Shown: piece after piece, positions 1 through 12,875 of the stretch
How the letters are laid out: each line of letters begins with the position of its first letter
Position numbering within the stretch: position 1 is the first letter of the stretch
Assembly: GCA_963920705.1 (NCBI GenBank)
Contig: OY987231.1
Location: 9,045,424-9,109,423 of the forward strand
DNA length: 64,000 nt
Direction of reading: 5' to 3'
DNA from: Odiellus spinosus
Taxonomy: Eukaryota > Arthropoda > Arachnida > Opiliones > Phalangiidae
Notes under the pieces: generated by a model
What the model was told of the DNA's origin: nothing
The model's database searches: none
Seen by the model: the letters and a program-made list of their open reading frames with translations, nothing else
Position numbers and translations under genes: made by a program

Positions 1-115
1 TATTATTTATTTTTTTACAGGGGGTGTATTTATTATTTATTTTTTTACATGGGTTGTATTTATTATTTTTTTGACAGGGGGTATATTTATTATTTATTTT
101 TTTTACAGGGGGTGC
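1..115 (-). repeat. Inverted segment of the 32-bp satellite
   Basis: About four diverged units related to the array that follows, but in the opposite orientation: the + strand here reads TTTTTACAGGGGGTGTATTT, while from about 159 onward it reads the complement (ATACACCCCCTG). The units carry longer T runs and substitutions. The window starts inside this block, so its full extent is unknown. Confidence 0.85.
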
Positions 116-158
116 CTATAAAATAAATAATCAAAAACATTACTTTGTAAAAAAATGA
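116..158. other. Junction between opposed satellite arrays
   Basis: Non-repetitive AT-rich spacer where the satellite changes orientation. It does not match the unit itself. The two flanks form a large imperfect inverted repeat around this spacer. Confidence 0.6.
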
Positions 159-2544
159 TACACCCCCTGTAAAAAAAAATAAATAATAAATACACCCCCT
201 GTAAATAAAAATAAATGATAAATACACCCCCTGTAAATAAAAATAAATGATAAATACACCCCCTGTAAATAAAAATAAATAATAAATACACCCCCTGTAA
301 ATAAAAATAAATAATAAATACTCCCCCTGTAAATAAAAATAAATAATAAATACACCCCCTGTAAATAAAAATAAATAATAATAAATACACCCCCTGTAAA
401 TAAAAATAAATAATAAATACACCCCCTGTAAATAAAAATAAATAATAAATACACCCCCTGTAAATAAAAATAAATGATAAATACACCCCCTGTAAATAAA
501 AATAAATGATAAATACACCCCCTGTAAATAAAAATAAATGATAAATACACCCCCTGTAAATAAAAATGAATAATAAATACACCCTCTGTAAATAAAATGA
601 ATAATAAATACACCCCCTGTAAATAAAAATAAATAATAAATACACCCCCTGTAAATAAAAATGAATAATAAATACACCCCCTGTAAATAAAAATGAATTA
701 TAAATACACCCCATGTAAATAGAAATGAATAATAAATACACCCCCTGTAAATAAAAATGAATAATAAATACACCCCCTGTAAATAAATATAAATAATAAA
801 TACACCCCCTGTAAATAAAAATAAATAATAAATACATCCCCTGTAAATAAAAATAAATAATAATTACACCCCCTGTAAATAAAAATAAATAATAAATACA
901 CCCCCTGTAAATAAAAATAAATAATAAATACACCCCCTGTAAATAAAAATAAATAATAAATACACCCCCTGTAAATAAAAATAAATAATAAATACACCCC
1001 CTGTAAATAAAAATAAATAATAAATACACCCCCTGTAAATAAAAATAAATAATAAATACACCCCCTGTAAATAAAAATAAATAATAAATACACCCCCTGT
1101 AAATAAAAATAAATAATAAATACACCCCCTGTAAATAAAAATAAATAATAAATACACCCCCTGTAAATAAAAATAAATAATAAATACACCCCCTGTAAAT
1201 AAAAATAAATAATAAATACACCCCCTGTAAATAAAAATAAATAATAAATACACCCCCTGTAAATAAAAATAAATAATAAATACACCCCCTGTAAATAAAA
1301 ATAAATAATAAATACACCCCCTGTAAATAAAAATAAATAATAAAAACACCCCCTGTAAATAAAAATAAATAATAAATACACCCCCTGTAATAAAAATAAA
1401 TAATAAATACACCACCTGTAAATAAAAATAAATAATAAATACACCCCCTGTAAATAAAAATATTAAATAAATACACCCCCTGTAAATAAAAATATTAAAT
1501 AAATACACCCCCTGTAAATAAAAATAAATAATAAATACACCCCCTGTAAATAAAAATAAATAATAAATACACCCCCTGTAAATAAAAATAAATAATAAAT
1601 ACACCTCCTGTAAATAAAAATAAATAATAAATACACCCCCTGTAAATAAAAATATTAAATAAATACACCCCCTGTAAATAAAAATATTAAATAAATACAC
1701 CCCCTGTAAATAAAAATATTAAATAAATACACCCCCTGTAAATAAAAATATTAAATAAATACACCCCCTGTAAATAAAAATATTAAATAAATACACCCCC
1801 TGTAAATAAAAATATTAAATAAATACACCCCCTGTAAATAAAAATATTAAATAAATACACCCCCTGTAAATAAAAATATTAAATAAATACACCCCTGTAA
1901 ATAAAAATGAATAATAAATACACCCCCTGTAAATAAAAATAAATAATAAATACACCCCCTGTAAATAAAAATGAATAATAAATACACCCCCTGTAAATAG
2001 AAATGAATAATAAATACACCCCCTGTAAATAAAAATGAATAATAAATACACCCCCTGTAAATAAAAATGAATAATAAATACACCCCCTGTAAATAAATAT
2101 AAATAATAAATACAACCCCTGTAAATAAAAATAAATAATAAATACATCCCCTGTAAATAAAAATAAATAATAAATACACCCCCTGTAAATAAAAATAAAT
2201 AATAAATACACCCCCTGTAAATAAAAATAAATAATAAATACACCCCCTGTAAATAAAAATAAATAATAAATACACCCCCTGTAAATAAAAATAAATAATA
2301 AATACACCCCCTGTAAATAAAAATAAATAATAAATACACCCCCCGTAAATAAAAATAAATAATAAATACACCCCCCGTAAATAAAAATAAATAATAAATA
2401 CACCCCCCGTAAATAAAAATAAATGATAAATACACCCCCCGTAAATAAAAATAAATGATAAATACACCCCCTGTAAATAAAAATAAATGATAAATACACC
2501 CCCTGTAAATAAAAATAAATAATAAACACACCCCCTGTAAATAA

Positions 2545-4660
2545 AAATATTAAATAAACACACCCCCTGTAAATAAAAATATTAAATAAACACACCCCCT
2601 GTAAATAAAAATATTAAATAAACACACCCCTTGTAAATAAAAATATTAAATAAACACACCCCCTGTAAATAAAAATATTAAATAAACACACCCCCTGTAA
2701 ATAAAAATATTAAATAAACACACCCCCTGTAAATAAAAATATTAAATAAATACACCCCCTGTAAATAAAAATATTAAATAAATACACCCCCTGTAAATAA
2801 AAATATTAAATAAATACACCCCCTGTAAATAAAAATATTAAATAAATACACCCCCTGTAAATAAAAATATTAAATAAATACACCCCCTGTAAATAAAAAT
2901 ATTAAATAAATACACCCCCTGTAAATAAAAATATTAAATAAATACACCCCCTGTAAATAAAAATATTAAATAAATACACCCCCTGTAAATAAAAATATTA
3001 AATAAATACACCCCCTGTAAATAAAAATATTAAATAAATACACCCCCTGTAAATAAAAATATTAAATAAATACACCCCCTGTAAATAAAAATATTAAATA
3101 AATACACCCCCTGTAAATAAAAATATTAAATAAATACACCCCCTGTAAATAAAAATATTAAATAAATACACCCCCTGTAAATAAAAATATTAAATAAATA
3201 CACCCCCTGTAAATAAAAATATTAAATAAATACACCCCCTGTAAATAAAAATATTAAATAAATACACCCCCTGTAAATAAAAATATTAAATAAATACACC
3301 CCCTGTAAATAAAAATATTAAATAAATACACCCCCTGTAAATAAAAATATTAAATAAATACACCCCCTGTAAATAAAAATATTAAATAAATACACCCCCT
3401 GTAAATAAAAATATTAAATAAATACACCCCCTGTAAATAAAAATATTAAATAAATACACCCCCTGTAAATAAAAATATTAAATAAATACACCCCCTGTAA
3501 ATAAAAATATTAAATAAATACACCCCCTGTAAATAAAAATATTAAATAAATACACCCCCTGTAAATAAAAATATTAAATAAATACACCCCCTGTAAATAA
3601 AAATATTAAATAAATACACCCCCTGTAAATAAAAATATTAAATAAATACACCCCCTGTAAATAAAAATATTAAATAAATACACCCCCTGTAAATAAAAAT
3701 ATTAAATAAATACACCCCCTGTAAATAAAAATATTAAATAAATACACCCCCTGTAAATAAAAATATTAAATAAATACACCCCCTGTAAATAAAAATATTA
3801 AATAAATACACCCCCTGTAAATAAAAATATTAAATAAATACACCCCCTGTAAATTAAAATATTAAATAAATACACCCCCTGTAAATTAAAATATTAAATA
3901 AATACACCCCCTGTAAATAAAAATATTAAATAAATACACCCCCTGTAAATAAAAATATTAAATAAATACACCCCCTGTAAATAAAAATATTAAATAAATA
4001 CACCCCCTGTAAATAAAAATATTAAATAAATACACCCCCTGTAAATAAAAATATTAAATAAATACACCCCCTGTAAATAAAAATATTAAATAAATACACC
4101 CCCTGTAAATAAAAATATTAAATAAATACACCCCCTGTAAATAAAAATATTAAATAAATACACCCCCTGTAAATAAAAATATTAAATAAATACACCCCCT
4201 GTAAATAAAAATATTAAATAAATACACCCCCTGTAAATAAAAATATTAAATAAATACACCCCCTGTAAATAAAAATATTAAATAAATACACCCCCTGTAA
4301 ATAAAAATATTAAATAAATACACCCCCTGTAAATAAAAATATTAAATAAATACACCCCCTGTAAATAAAAATATTAAATAAATACACCCCCTGTAAATAA
4401 AAATATTAAATAAATACACCCCTGTAAATAAAAATATTAAATAAATACACCCCCTGTAAATAAAAATATTAAATACACCCCCTGTAAATAAAAATATTAA
4501 ATAAATACACCCCCTGTAAATAAAAATATTAAATAAATACACCCCCTGTAAATAAAAATATTAAATAAATACACCCCCTGTAAATAAAAATATTAAATAA
4601 ATACACCCCCTGTAAATAAAAATATTAAATAAATACACCCCCTGTAAATAAAAATAAATA
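2545..4660 (+). repeat. Homogenised sub-block of the 32-bp satellite
   Basis: About 65 nearly identical copies of the ATATTAAATAAA variant unit, with only rare changes (for example AAATTAAAATATT at about 3852 and 3884, and a few shortened units near 4420-4480). Its uniformity compared with the mixed flanks suggests recent local amplification. Confidence 0.85.
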
Positions 4661-6564
4661 ATAAATACACCCCCTGTAAATAAAAATAATAAATACACCC
4701 CCTGTAAATAAAAATAATAAATAAATACACCCCCTGTAAATAAAAATAATAAATAAATACACCCCCTGTAAATAAAAATAATAAATACACCCCCTGTAAA
4801 TAAAAATAATAAATAAATACACCCCCTGTAAATAAAAATAATAAATAAATACACCCCCTGTAAATAAAAAATAAATAATAAATACACCTCCTGTAAATAA
4901 AAATAATAAATACACCCCCTGTAAATAAAAAATAAATAATAAATACACCCCCTGTAAATAAAAATAAATAATAAATACACCCACTGTAAATAAAAATAAA
5001 TAATAAATACACCTCCTGTAAATAAAAATAATAAATACACCCCCTGCAAATAAAAATAAATAATAAATACACCCACTGTAAATAAAAATAATAAATAAAT
5101 ACACCCCCTGTAAATAAAAATAAATAATAAATACACCCCCTGTAAATAAAAATAAATAATAAATACACCCCCTGTAAATAAAAATAAATAATAAATACAC
5201 CCCCTGTAAATAAAAATAAATAATAAATACACCCCCTGTAAATAAAAATAAATAATAAATACACCCCCTGTAAAATAAATAATAAATAATAAATACACCC
5301 CCTGTAAATAAAAATAAATAATAAATACTCCCCCTGTAAATAAAAATAAATAATAAATACACCCCCTGTAAATAAAAATAAATAATAAATACACCCCCTG
5401 TAAATAAAAATAAATAATAAATACACCCCCTGTAAATAAAAATAAATAATAAATACACCCCCTGTAAATAAAAATATTAAATAAATACACCCCCTGTAAA
5501 TAAAAATATTAAATAAATACACCCCCTGTAAATAAAAATAAATAATAAATACACCCCCTGTAAATAAAAATAAATAATAAATACACCCCCTGTAAATAAA
5601 AATAAATAATAAATACAACCCCTGTAAATAAAAATGAATAATAAATACACCCTCTGTAAATAAAATGAATAATAAATACACCCCCTGTAAATAAAAATAA
5701 ATAATAAATACACCCCCTGTAAATAAAAATAAATACACCCCCTGTAAATAAAAATATTAAATAAATACACCCCCTGTAAATAAAAATAAGTAATAAATAC
5801 ACCCCCTGTAAATAAAAATAAATAATAAATACACCCCCTGTAAATAAAAATAAATAATAAATACAACCCCTGTAAATAAAAATGAATAATAAATACACCC
5901 TCTGTAAATAAAATGAATAATAAATACACACCCTGTAAATAAAAATAAATAATAAATACACCCCCTGTAAATAAAAATGAATAATAAATACACCCCTGTA
6001 AATAAAAATGAATTATAAATACACCCCATGTAAATAGAAATGAATAATAAATACACCCCCTGTAAATAAAAATGAATAATAAATACACCCCCTGTAAATA
6101 AATATAAATAATAAATACACCCCCTCTAAATAAAAATAAATAATAAATACATCCCCTGTAAATAAAAATAAATAATAAATACATCCCCTGTAAATAAAAA
6201 TAAATAATAAATACACCCCCTGTAAATAAAAATAAATAATAAATACACCCCCTGTAAATAAAAATAAATAATAAATACACCCCCTGTAAATAAAAATAAA
6301 TAATAAATACACCCCCTGTAAATAAAAATAAATAATAAATACACCCCCTGTAAATAAAAATAAATAATAAATACACCCCCTGTAAATAAAAATAAATAAT
6401 AAATACACCCCCTGTAAATAAAAATAAATAATAAATACACCCCCTGTAAATAAAAATAAATAATAAATACACCCCCTGTAAATAAAAATAAATAATAAAT
6501 ACACCCCCTGTAAATAAAAATAAATAATAAATACACCCCCTGTAAATAAAAATAAATGCACCCC

Positions 6565-9170
6565 CTGTAAATAAAAATATTAAATAAATACACCCCCTGT
6601 AAATAAAAATAAATAATAAATACACCCCCTGTAAATAAAAATAAATAATAAATACACCCCCTGTAAATAAAAATAAATAATAAATACACCCCCTGTAAAT
6701 AAAAATAAATAATAAATACACCCCCTGTAAATAAAAATAAATAATAAATACACCCCCTGTAAATAAAAATAAATAATAAATACACCCCCTGTAAATAAAA
6801 ATAAATAATAAATACACCCCCTGTAAATAAAAATAAATAATAAATACACCCCCTGTAAATAAAAATAAATAATAAATACACCCCCTGTAAATAAAAATAA
6901 ATACACCCCCTGTAAATAAAAATATTAAATAAATACACCCCCTGTAAATAAAAATAAATAATAAATACACCCCCTGTAAATAAAAATAAATAATAAATAC
7001 ACCCCCTGTAAATAAAAATAAATAATAAATACACCCCCTGTAAATAAAAATGAATAATAAATACACCCTCTGTAAATAAAATGAATAATAAATACACCCC
7101 CTGTAAATAAAAATAAATAATAAATACACCCCCTGTAAATAAAAATATTAAATAAATACACCCCCTGTAAATAAAAATAAATAATAAATACACCCCCTGT
7201 AAATAAAAATAAATGATAAATACACCCCCTGTAAATAAAAATAAATAATAAATACAACCCCTGTAAATAAAAATGAATAATAAATACACCCTCTGTAAAT
7301 AAAATGAATAAATACACCCCCTGTAAATAAAAATAAATAATAAATACACCCCCTGTAAATAAAAATGAATAATAAATACACCCCCTGTAAATAAAAATGA
7401 ATTATAAATACACCCCATGTAAATAGAAATGAATAATAAATACACCCCCTGTAAATAAAAATGAATAATAAATACACCCCCTGTAAATAAATATAAATAA
7501 TAAATACACCCCCTGTAAATAAAAATAAATAATAAATACATCCCCTGTAAATAAAAATAAATAATAAATACACCCCCTGTAAATAAAAATAAATAATAAA
7601 TACACCCCCTGTAAATAAAAATAAATAATAAATACACCCCCTGTAAATAAAAATAAATAATAAATACACCCCCTGTAAATAAAAATAAATAATAAATACA
7701 CCCCTTGTAAATAAAAATAAATAATAAATACACCCCCTGTAAATAAAAATAAATAATAAATACACCCCCTGTAAATAAAAATAAATAATAAATACACCCC
7801 CTGTAAATAAAAATAAATAATAAATACACCCCCTGTAAATAAAAATAAATGCACCCCCTGTAAATAAAAATATTAAATAAATACACCCCCTGTAAATAAA
7901 AATAAATAATAAATACACCCCCTGTAAATAAAAATAAATAATAAATACACCCCCTGTAAATAAAAATAAATAATAAATACACCCCCTGTAAATAAAAATA
8001 AATAATAAATACACCCCCTGTAAATAAAAATAAATAATAAATACACCCCCTGTAAATAAAAATAAATAATAAATACACCCCCTGTAAATAAAAATAAATA
8101 ATAAATACACCCCCTGTAAATAAAAATAAATAATAAATACACCCCCTGTAAATAAAAATAAATAATAAATACACCCCCTGTAAATAAAAATAAATACACC
8201 CCCTGTAAATAAAAATATTAAATAAATACACCCCCTGTAAATAAAAATAAATAATAAATACACCCCCTGTAAATAAAAATAAATAATAAATACACCCCCT
8301 GTAAATAAAAATAAATAATAAATACACCCCCTGTAAATAAAAATGAATAATAAATACACCCTCTGTAAATAAAATGAATAATAAATACACCCCCTGTAAA
8401 TAAAAATAAATAATAAATACACCCCCTGTAAATAAAAATATTAAATAAATACACCCCCTGTAAATAAAAATAAATAATAAATACACCCCCTGTAAATAAA
8501 AATAAATGATAAATACACCCCCTGTAAATAAAAATAAATAATAAATACAACCCCTGTAAATAAAAATGAATAATAAATACACCCTCTGTAAATAAAATGA
8601 ATAAATACACCCCCTGTAAATAAAAATAAATAATAAATACACCCCCTGTAAATAAAAATGAATAATAAATACACCCCCTGTAAATAAAAATGAATTATAA
8701 ATACACCCCATGTAAATAGAAATGAATAATAAATACACCCCCTGTAAATAAAAATGAATAATAAATACACCCCCTGTAAATAAATATAAATAATAAATAC
8801 ACCCCCTGTAAATAAAAATAAATAATAAATACATCCCCTGTAAATAAAAATAAATAATAAATACACCCCCTGTAAATAAAAATAAATAATAAATACACCC
8901 CCTGTAAATAAAAATAAATAATAAATACACCCCCTGTAAATAAAAATAAATAATAAATACACCCCCTGTAAATAAAAATAAATAATAAATACACCCCCTG
9001 TAAATAAAAATAAATAATAAATACACCCCCTGTAAATAAAAATAAATAATAAATACACCCCCTGTAAATAAAAATAAATAATAAATACACCCCCTGTAAA
9101 TAAAAATAAATAATAAATACACCCCCTGTAAATAAAAATAAATAATAAATACACCCCCTGTAAATAAAAA
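6565..9170 (+). repeat. 1,293-bp higher-order repeat within the 32-bp satellite
   Basis: Rare variant units recur at a fixed offset of 1,293 bp. The short unit AAATGCACCCCCTG occurs near 6556 and again near 7850. The ATATT unit pairs near 6570 and 7863, and near 6916 and 8209, keep the same spacing, as does the CCCCATG variant near 7399 and 8692. At least two consecutive copies of a ~40-unit block are present, as expected from unequal exchange or segmental duplication. An earlier related copy near 6010 has a different spacing (about 1,390 bp). Confidence 0.8.
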
Positions 9171-9833
9171 TAAATACACCCCCTGTAAATAAAAATATTA
9201 AATAAATACACCCCCTGTAAATAAAAATAAATAATAAATACACCCCCTGTAAATAAAAATATTAAATAAATACACCCCCTGTAAATAAAAATAAATAATA
9301 AATACACCCCCTGTAAATAAAAATAAATAATAAATACACCCCCTGTAAATAAAAATAAATAATAAATACACCCCCTGTAAATAAAAATAATAAATACACC
9401 CCCTGTAAATAAAAATAAATAATAAATACACCCCCTGTAAATAAAAATAATAAATAAATACACCCCCTGTAAATAAAAAATAAATAATAAATACACCTCC
9501 TGTAAATAAAAATAATAAATACACCCCCTGTAAAAAAAATAATAAATACACCCCCTGTAAATAAAAATAAATAATAAATACACCCACTGTAAATAAAAAT
9601 AAATAATAAATACACCTCCTGTAAATAAAAATAATAAATACACCCCCTGCAAATAAAAATAAATAATAAATACACCCACTGTAAATAAAAATAATAAATA
9701 AATACACCCCCTGTAAATAAAAATAAATAATAAATACACCCCCTGTAAATAAAAATAAATAATAAATACACCCCCTGTAAAATAAATAATAAATACATAA
9801 ATACATAAATAATAAATAAATTAATAATTGATT

Positions 9834-9865
9834 TTTTTTTACAAGGGGTACCCCTTGTAAAAAAA
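9834..9865. repeat. Perfect palindrome centred on GGGGTACCCC
   Basis: A T-run, then ACAAGGGGTACCCCTTGT, then a complementary A-run give a perfect ~32-bp inverted repeat with no loop. It marks the end of the 32-bp satellite. The core recurs at 12327-12343 and as a half-site at 12884-12897, so it is a dispersed motif. ACAAGGGG resembles the complement of the satellite core (TTACAGGGGGTGTA). Confidence 0.85.
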
Positions 9866-9895
9866 TTATTACTGATTTTTTTTTTTTTTTTACAA

Positions 9896-10856
9896 GATTT
9901 AGAAAATTGAGATTTTTGAGATTTGGAAAATTGAAATTTTTGAGATTTGGAAAATTGAGATTTTTGAGATTTGGAAAATTGAGATTTTTGAGATTTGGAA
10001 AATTGAGATTTTTGAGATTTGGAAAATTGAGATTTTTGAGATTTGGAAAATTGAGATTTTTGAGAATTGGAAAATTGAGATTTTTGAGATTTGGAAAATT
10101 GAGATTTTTGAGATTTGGAAAATTGAGATTTTTGAGATTTGGAAAATTTAGATTTTTGAGATTTGGAAAATTGAAATTTTTGGGATTTGGAAAATTGAGA
10201 TTTTTGAGATTTGGAAAATTGAGATTTTTGAGATTTGGAAAATTGAGATTTTTGAGATTTGGAAAATTGAGATTTTTGAGATTTGAAAATTGAGATTTTT
10301 GAGATTTGGAAAATTGAGATTTTTGAGATTTGGAAAATTGAGATTTTTGAGATTTGGAAAATTGAGATTTTTGAGATTTGGAAAATTGAGATTTTTGAGA
10401 TTTGGAAAATTGAGATTTTTGAGATTTGGAAAATTGAGATTTTTGAGATTTGCAAAATTGAGATTTTTGAGATTTGGAAAATTGAGATTTTTGAGATTTG
10501 GAAAATTGAGATTTTTGAGATTTGGAAAATTTAGATTTTTGAGATTTGGAAAATTGAAATTTTTGGGATTTGGAAAATTGAGATTTTTGAGATTTGGAAA
10601 ATTGAGATTTTTGAGATTTGGAAAATTGAGATTTTTGAGATTTGGAAAATTGAGATTTTTGAGATTTGAAAATTGAGATTTTTGAGATTTGGAAAATTGA
10701 GATTTTTGAGATTTGGAAAATTGAGATTTTTGAGATTTGGAAAATTGAGATTTTTGAGATTTGGAAAATTGAGATTTTTGAGATTTGGAAAATTGAAATT
10801 TTTGAGATTTGGAAAATTGAGATTTTTGAGATTTGGAAAATTGAGATTTTTGTGCA
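9896..10856 (+). repeat. 24-bp satellite array (GAGATTTTTGAGATTTGG)
   Basis: About 40 head-to-tail copies of a 24-bp unit (GAGATTTTTGAGATTTGG followed by AAAATT). Changes are few; one-base shortenings near 10283 and 10666 alter the reading frame. A multiple-of-3 unit without stops gives open frames on both strands (RFLRFGKL or KIEIFEIW repeats). These are by-products of the repeat. An internal ~390-bp duplication is visible: the variant AAATTTAGATTTTTG followed by TTGAAATTTTTGGGATTTGG occurs near 10148 and again near 10528. Confidence 0.95.
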
Positions 10857-11394
10857 GGTAATAAAATTCAATTCAATTCAATTATTATTATTATATGGTA
10901 TCGGTGGTCCAATTCTCCAGTTATTGACAAGTTATTTGAAAGATAGAATAAATATTATTAAAGTAAATGGAATCATAAGTAAAGTCTCTTACAGAACCAA
11001 TATAGGTGTCCCCCAAGGCTCGGCCCTAGGGCCGCTGCTCTTTATAATTTACATTAACGACTTACCTAAATTCCTCAAATATGGATCAGAGATTGGTACT
11101 TTTGCTGATGATAACAAGCTATATCGTAATATAAAATCCCAGGCCGATTGCACCTCTCTAAATGATGACCTCAGGGCGGTTGAACTTTGGAGCCAACGTA
11201 ATGGGTTACCTCTAAACGCTAAAAAGAGCAGTGTGGTTTCTTTTACAAGGAAAAATAATTGGTTAAGATTTAATTACACGATAGATGATTGTATTATACA
11301 TCGCGAGACTTTTGTGGTAGATCTAGGTATCATACTTGACCAAAAATTCCAAAATAAAAAGCAATTGTTTCAAAGGTCTGTATGCTATGCTTAA
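10660..11394 (+). pseudogene. Reverse transcriptase fragment, frame 1
   Basis: Only the part after about 10890 is LINE-derived; the earlier open frame is 24-bp satellite read-through. Motifs in order are a helix YLKDRINIIKVNG, the PQGS box, INDLP, the FADD catalytic box, and LNAKKSS followed by DLGIILD. The frame stops at 11394, about 15 codons after homology is lost. Confidence 0.8.
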
Positions 11395-12261
11395 AATAGC
11401 CAAGAACCTTAGGTCGGCTAGGATCTTCAGAATGTTATATGTATCACTTATTCGCTCAAAAATAGAGTATGCTTCTTTAATCTGGTCGGGATGCAGTACT
11501 TACCTTTTGATCATAATAGAACGGATCCAGCGAAAATTTATCCAACTACTATATGAAAAATTTTTGAAACGTGGTCATTACGATTATATAGAGATTTTAA
11601 ATAAGGAGAATTTGCAAACTATAAAAAATCGATTTACTTATCTTGACATAAGCTTTATATACAAGCTGATATCCAACAAAGTAGATTGTAAAAATTTATT
11701 AACGAAATTAACATTTAAGATACCGTATTCTAAATTACGTGACCCGAAGTTTTTTGAAGTAGGTAAATCAATTAAACTGTTATTAAATCCAATGACACGA
11801 ATTCAAAATAACCTAAATAATGAATTATGCAATCTTAATGACTTAGATATATTAGAGCCTAATAAATTTATATTTCTGAACTGTCTGAAACGATTGTACA
11901 AAACGAACAAGAAAACATATCTTTTAAGAACCTCTCAAACTGAATCCAAATTGTTTTCATAGCATAGTAAGGTGTTTAAAATTTTACAAATTCTAAAATT
12001 TTTCTTTTTAAAAAGAAGGCTTAAAAATAATTAATTTAAACAGTAAATTTAAAGAACAAAACTTAAGTTTAGTTTTTCGAGAGAATAATTATATAAATGA
12101 GTGTATTTTAGCTAAGTGTATTTTATTGTAAATATGTATATTAGTTTTAATTTAAGAGGGTATATTTGTAAAAAAAAATAATCCTGTAAATCTCTAAAAA
12201 GTGGCACAGCCATGTTGTATTACAGGATTTCAAATAAAAAAACTCATTCATTCATTCATTC
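10894..12261 (+). mobile_element. 5'-truncated non-LTR retrotransposon (reverse transcriptase remnant)
   Basis: Sequence encoding the C-terminal half of a LINE reverse transcriptase of the Jockey/CR1 type. The first frame (to 11394) contains GVPQGSALGPLLFIIYINDL (RT finger/palm motif) and the catalytic FADDNKLYR box, in which the two Asp bind metal. A frameshift near 11340-11390 moves the match to another frame (11336-11962), which carries the typical thumb/C-terminal region with LIRSKIEYASLIWSG and RIQRKFIQLL. An AAATAAA signal and a (CATT)n tail end the element at about 12235-12261. The endonuclease and first ORF are absent. ATTATTATTATT on both sides (10881-10893; 12262-12273) could be the target duplication but is low-complexity. 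It is inactive. Clade assignment is an inference. Confidence 0.9.
11336..11962 (+). pseudogene. Reverse transcriptase C-terminal fragment, frame 2
   Basis: This continues the RT of the preceding frame after a frameshift, with roughly 20-25 residues of the expected linker missing. It begins to look element-like at FKGLYAMLKIAKNLRSARI and continues through YVSLIRSKIEYASLIWSG, a region conserved in Jockey/CR1-like elements, to a stop at about 11960. No independent gene is implied. Confidence 0.8.
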
Positions 12262-12345
12262 ATTATTATTATTTATTTTACAGGGGGTGTATTATTTATT
12301 TTACAGGGGGTGTATTATTTTTTTTTACAAGGGGTACCCCTTGAA
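12262..12345 (-). repeat. Inverted satellite units plus GGGGTACCCC palindrome
   Basis: Directly after the LINE tail there are two units reading TTATTTTACAGGGGGTGTATT, the inverted orientation relative to 159-9787, followed by a T-run and ACAAGGGGTACCCCTTG. The block resembles a short mirror image of the left border (9780-9865). Confidence 0.75.
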
Positions 12346-12359
12346 AAAAATTCGATTTT

Positions 12360-12861
12360 CAGGGCTCCCAGCGCATAGCCCGGAAAAAATTATAGGTATT
12401 ATAGGTTTTAAAAGCCAAAAATATAGGTAATTTATAGGTCCAAAAATATCAATTTATAGGACTTTTTATAGGTTTTCAGTTTTATAGGTAGGTTTCGCTG
12501 ACATGTAATGCAATATAGGTTCTAGACCTGTCCCTCTGCCTTTCTTTGGCACTACTAGCTAATCACGCCAATCTCGAAAGTCTACCTAACCTCTAAAAAA
12601 AAAAAGAGTAATAATTACCAGTAACCTAGGAGAGGAAACGTTTCTGCCACAGCTTGTTTTTTTTCAATCATTTGCACTTTTTCAAGCAAGAGTATAATTT
12701 TTATAGTTATATAGTTCATTCCTTTCGAATTTTATCATCGAAGTTGAACAAATTCCCCAAAAAATAGGTATTATAGGTTAAAAAGTGAAATTATAGGTTT
12801 TTATAGGATCACTTCAGAATTATAGGTAATTATAGGTATTATAGGTGGTCTGGGAGCCCTG
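12360..12861. mobile_element. 502-bp non-autonomous TIR element with TATAGGT repeats
   Basis: The ends are perfect 12-bp inverted repeats, CAGGGCTCCCAG at 12360-12371 and CTGGGAGCCCTG at 12850-12861. GATTTT occurs immediately outside both ends, a possible 6-bp target duplication. Both subterminal regions are packed with TATAGGT motifs (12390-12490 and 12770-12845), a pattern seen in transposons with subterminal transposase-binding repeats. There is no coding capacity. The CAGGG terminus suggests hAT, but a clean 8-bp duplication is not visible, so the superfamily is uncertain. Confidence 0.75.
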
Positions 12862-12875
12862 GATTTTATTATTCG

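Larger units (their letters stand above)
159..9787 (+). repeat. 32-bp AT-rich satellite array (ATACACCCCCTG family)
   Basis: About 300 tandem copies of a 32-bp unit made of an A/T-only stretch (TAAATAAAAATAAAT...) and the constant core ATACACCCCCTG. There are two main unit types, one with AAATAATAAA and one with ATATTAAATAAA in the variable part; the second forms an almost uniform block at about 2545-4660. Shorter units of 20-30 bp are scattered at 4670-5300 and 9380-9700. The complement carries no stop codon in several frames, which gives long but meaningless reading frames rich in F, I, Y, L and G. No gene is supported. Confidence 0.97.

Noticed and set aside
90-9739. Many long minus-strand frames (up to 1,017 codons) of hydrophobic Phe/Ile/Tyr/Gly repeats that look like membrane proteins
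   Set aside because: Translations of the 32-bp satellite. Overlapping frames are open at once and the start is just the ATT to ATG position of variant units.
9907-10861. Plus-strand frames of RFLRFGKL / KIEIFEIW repeats resembling a coiled or amyloid repeat protein
   Set aside because: Read-through of the 24-bp satellite (unit divisible by three), open in several frames.
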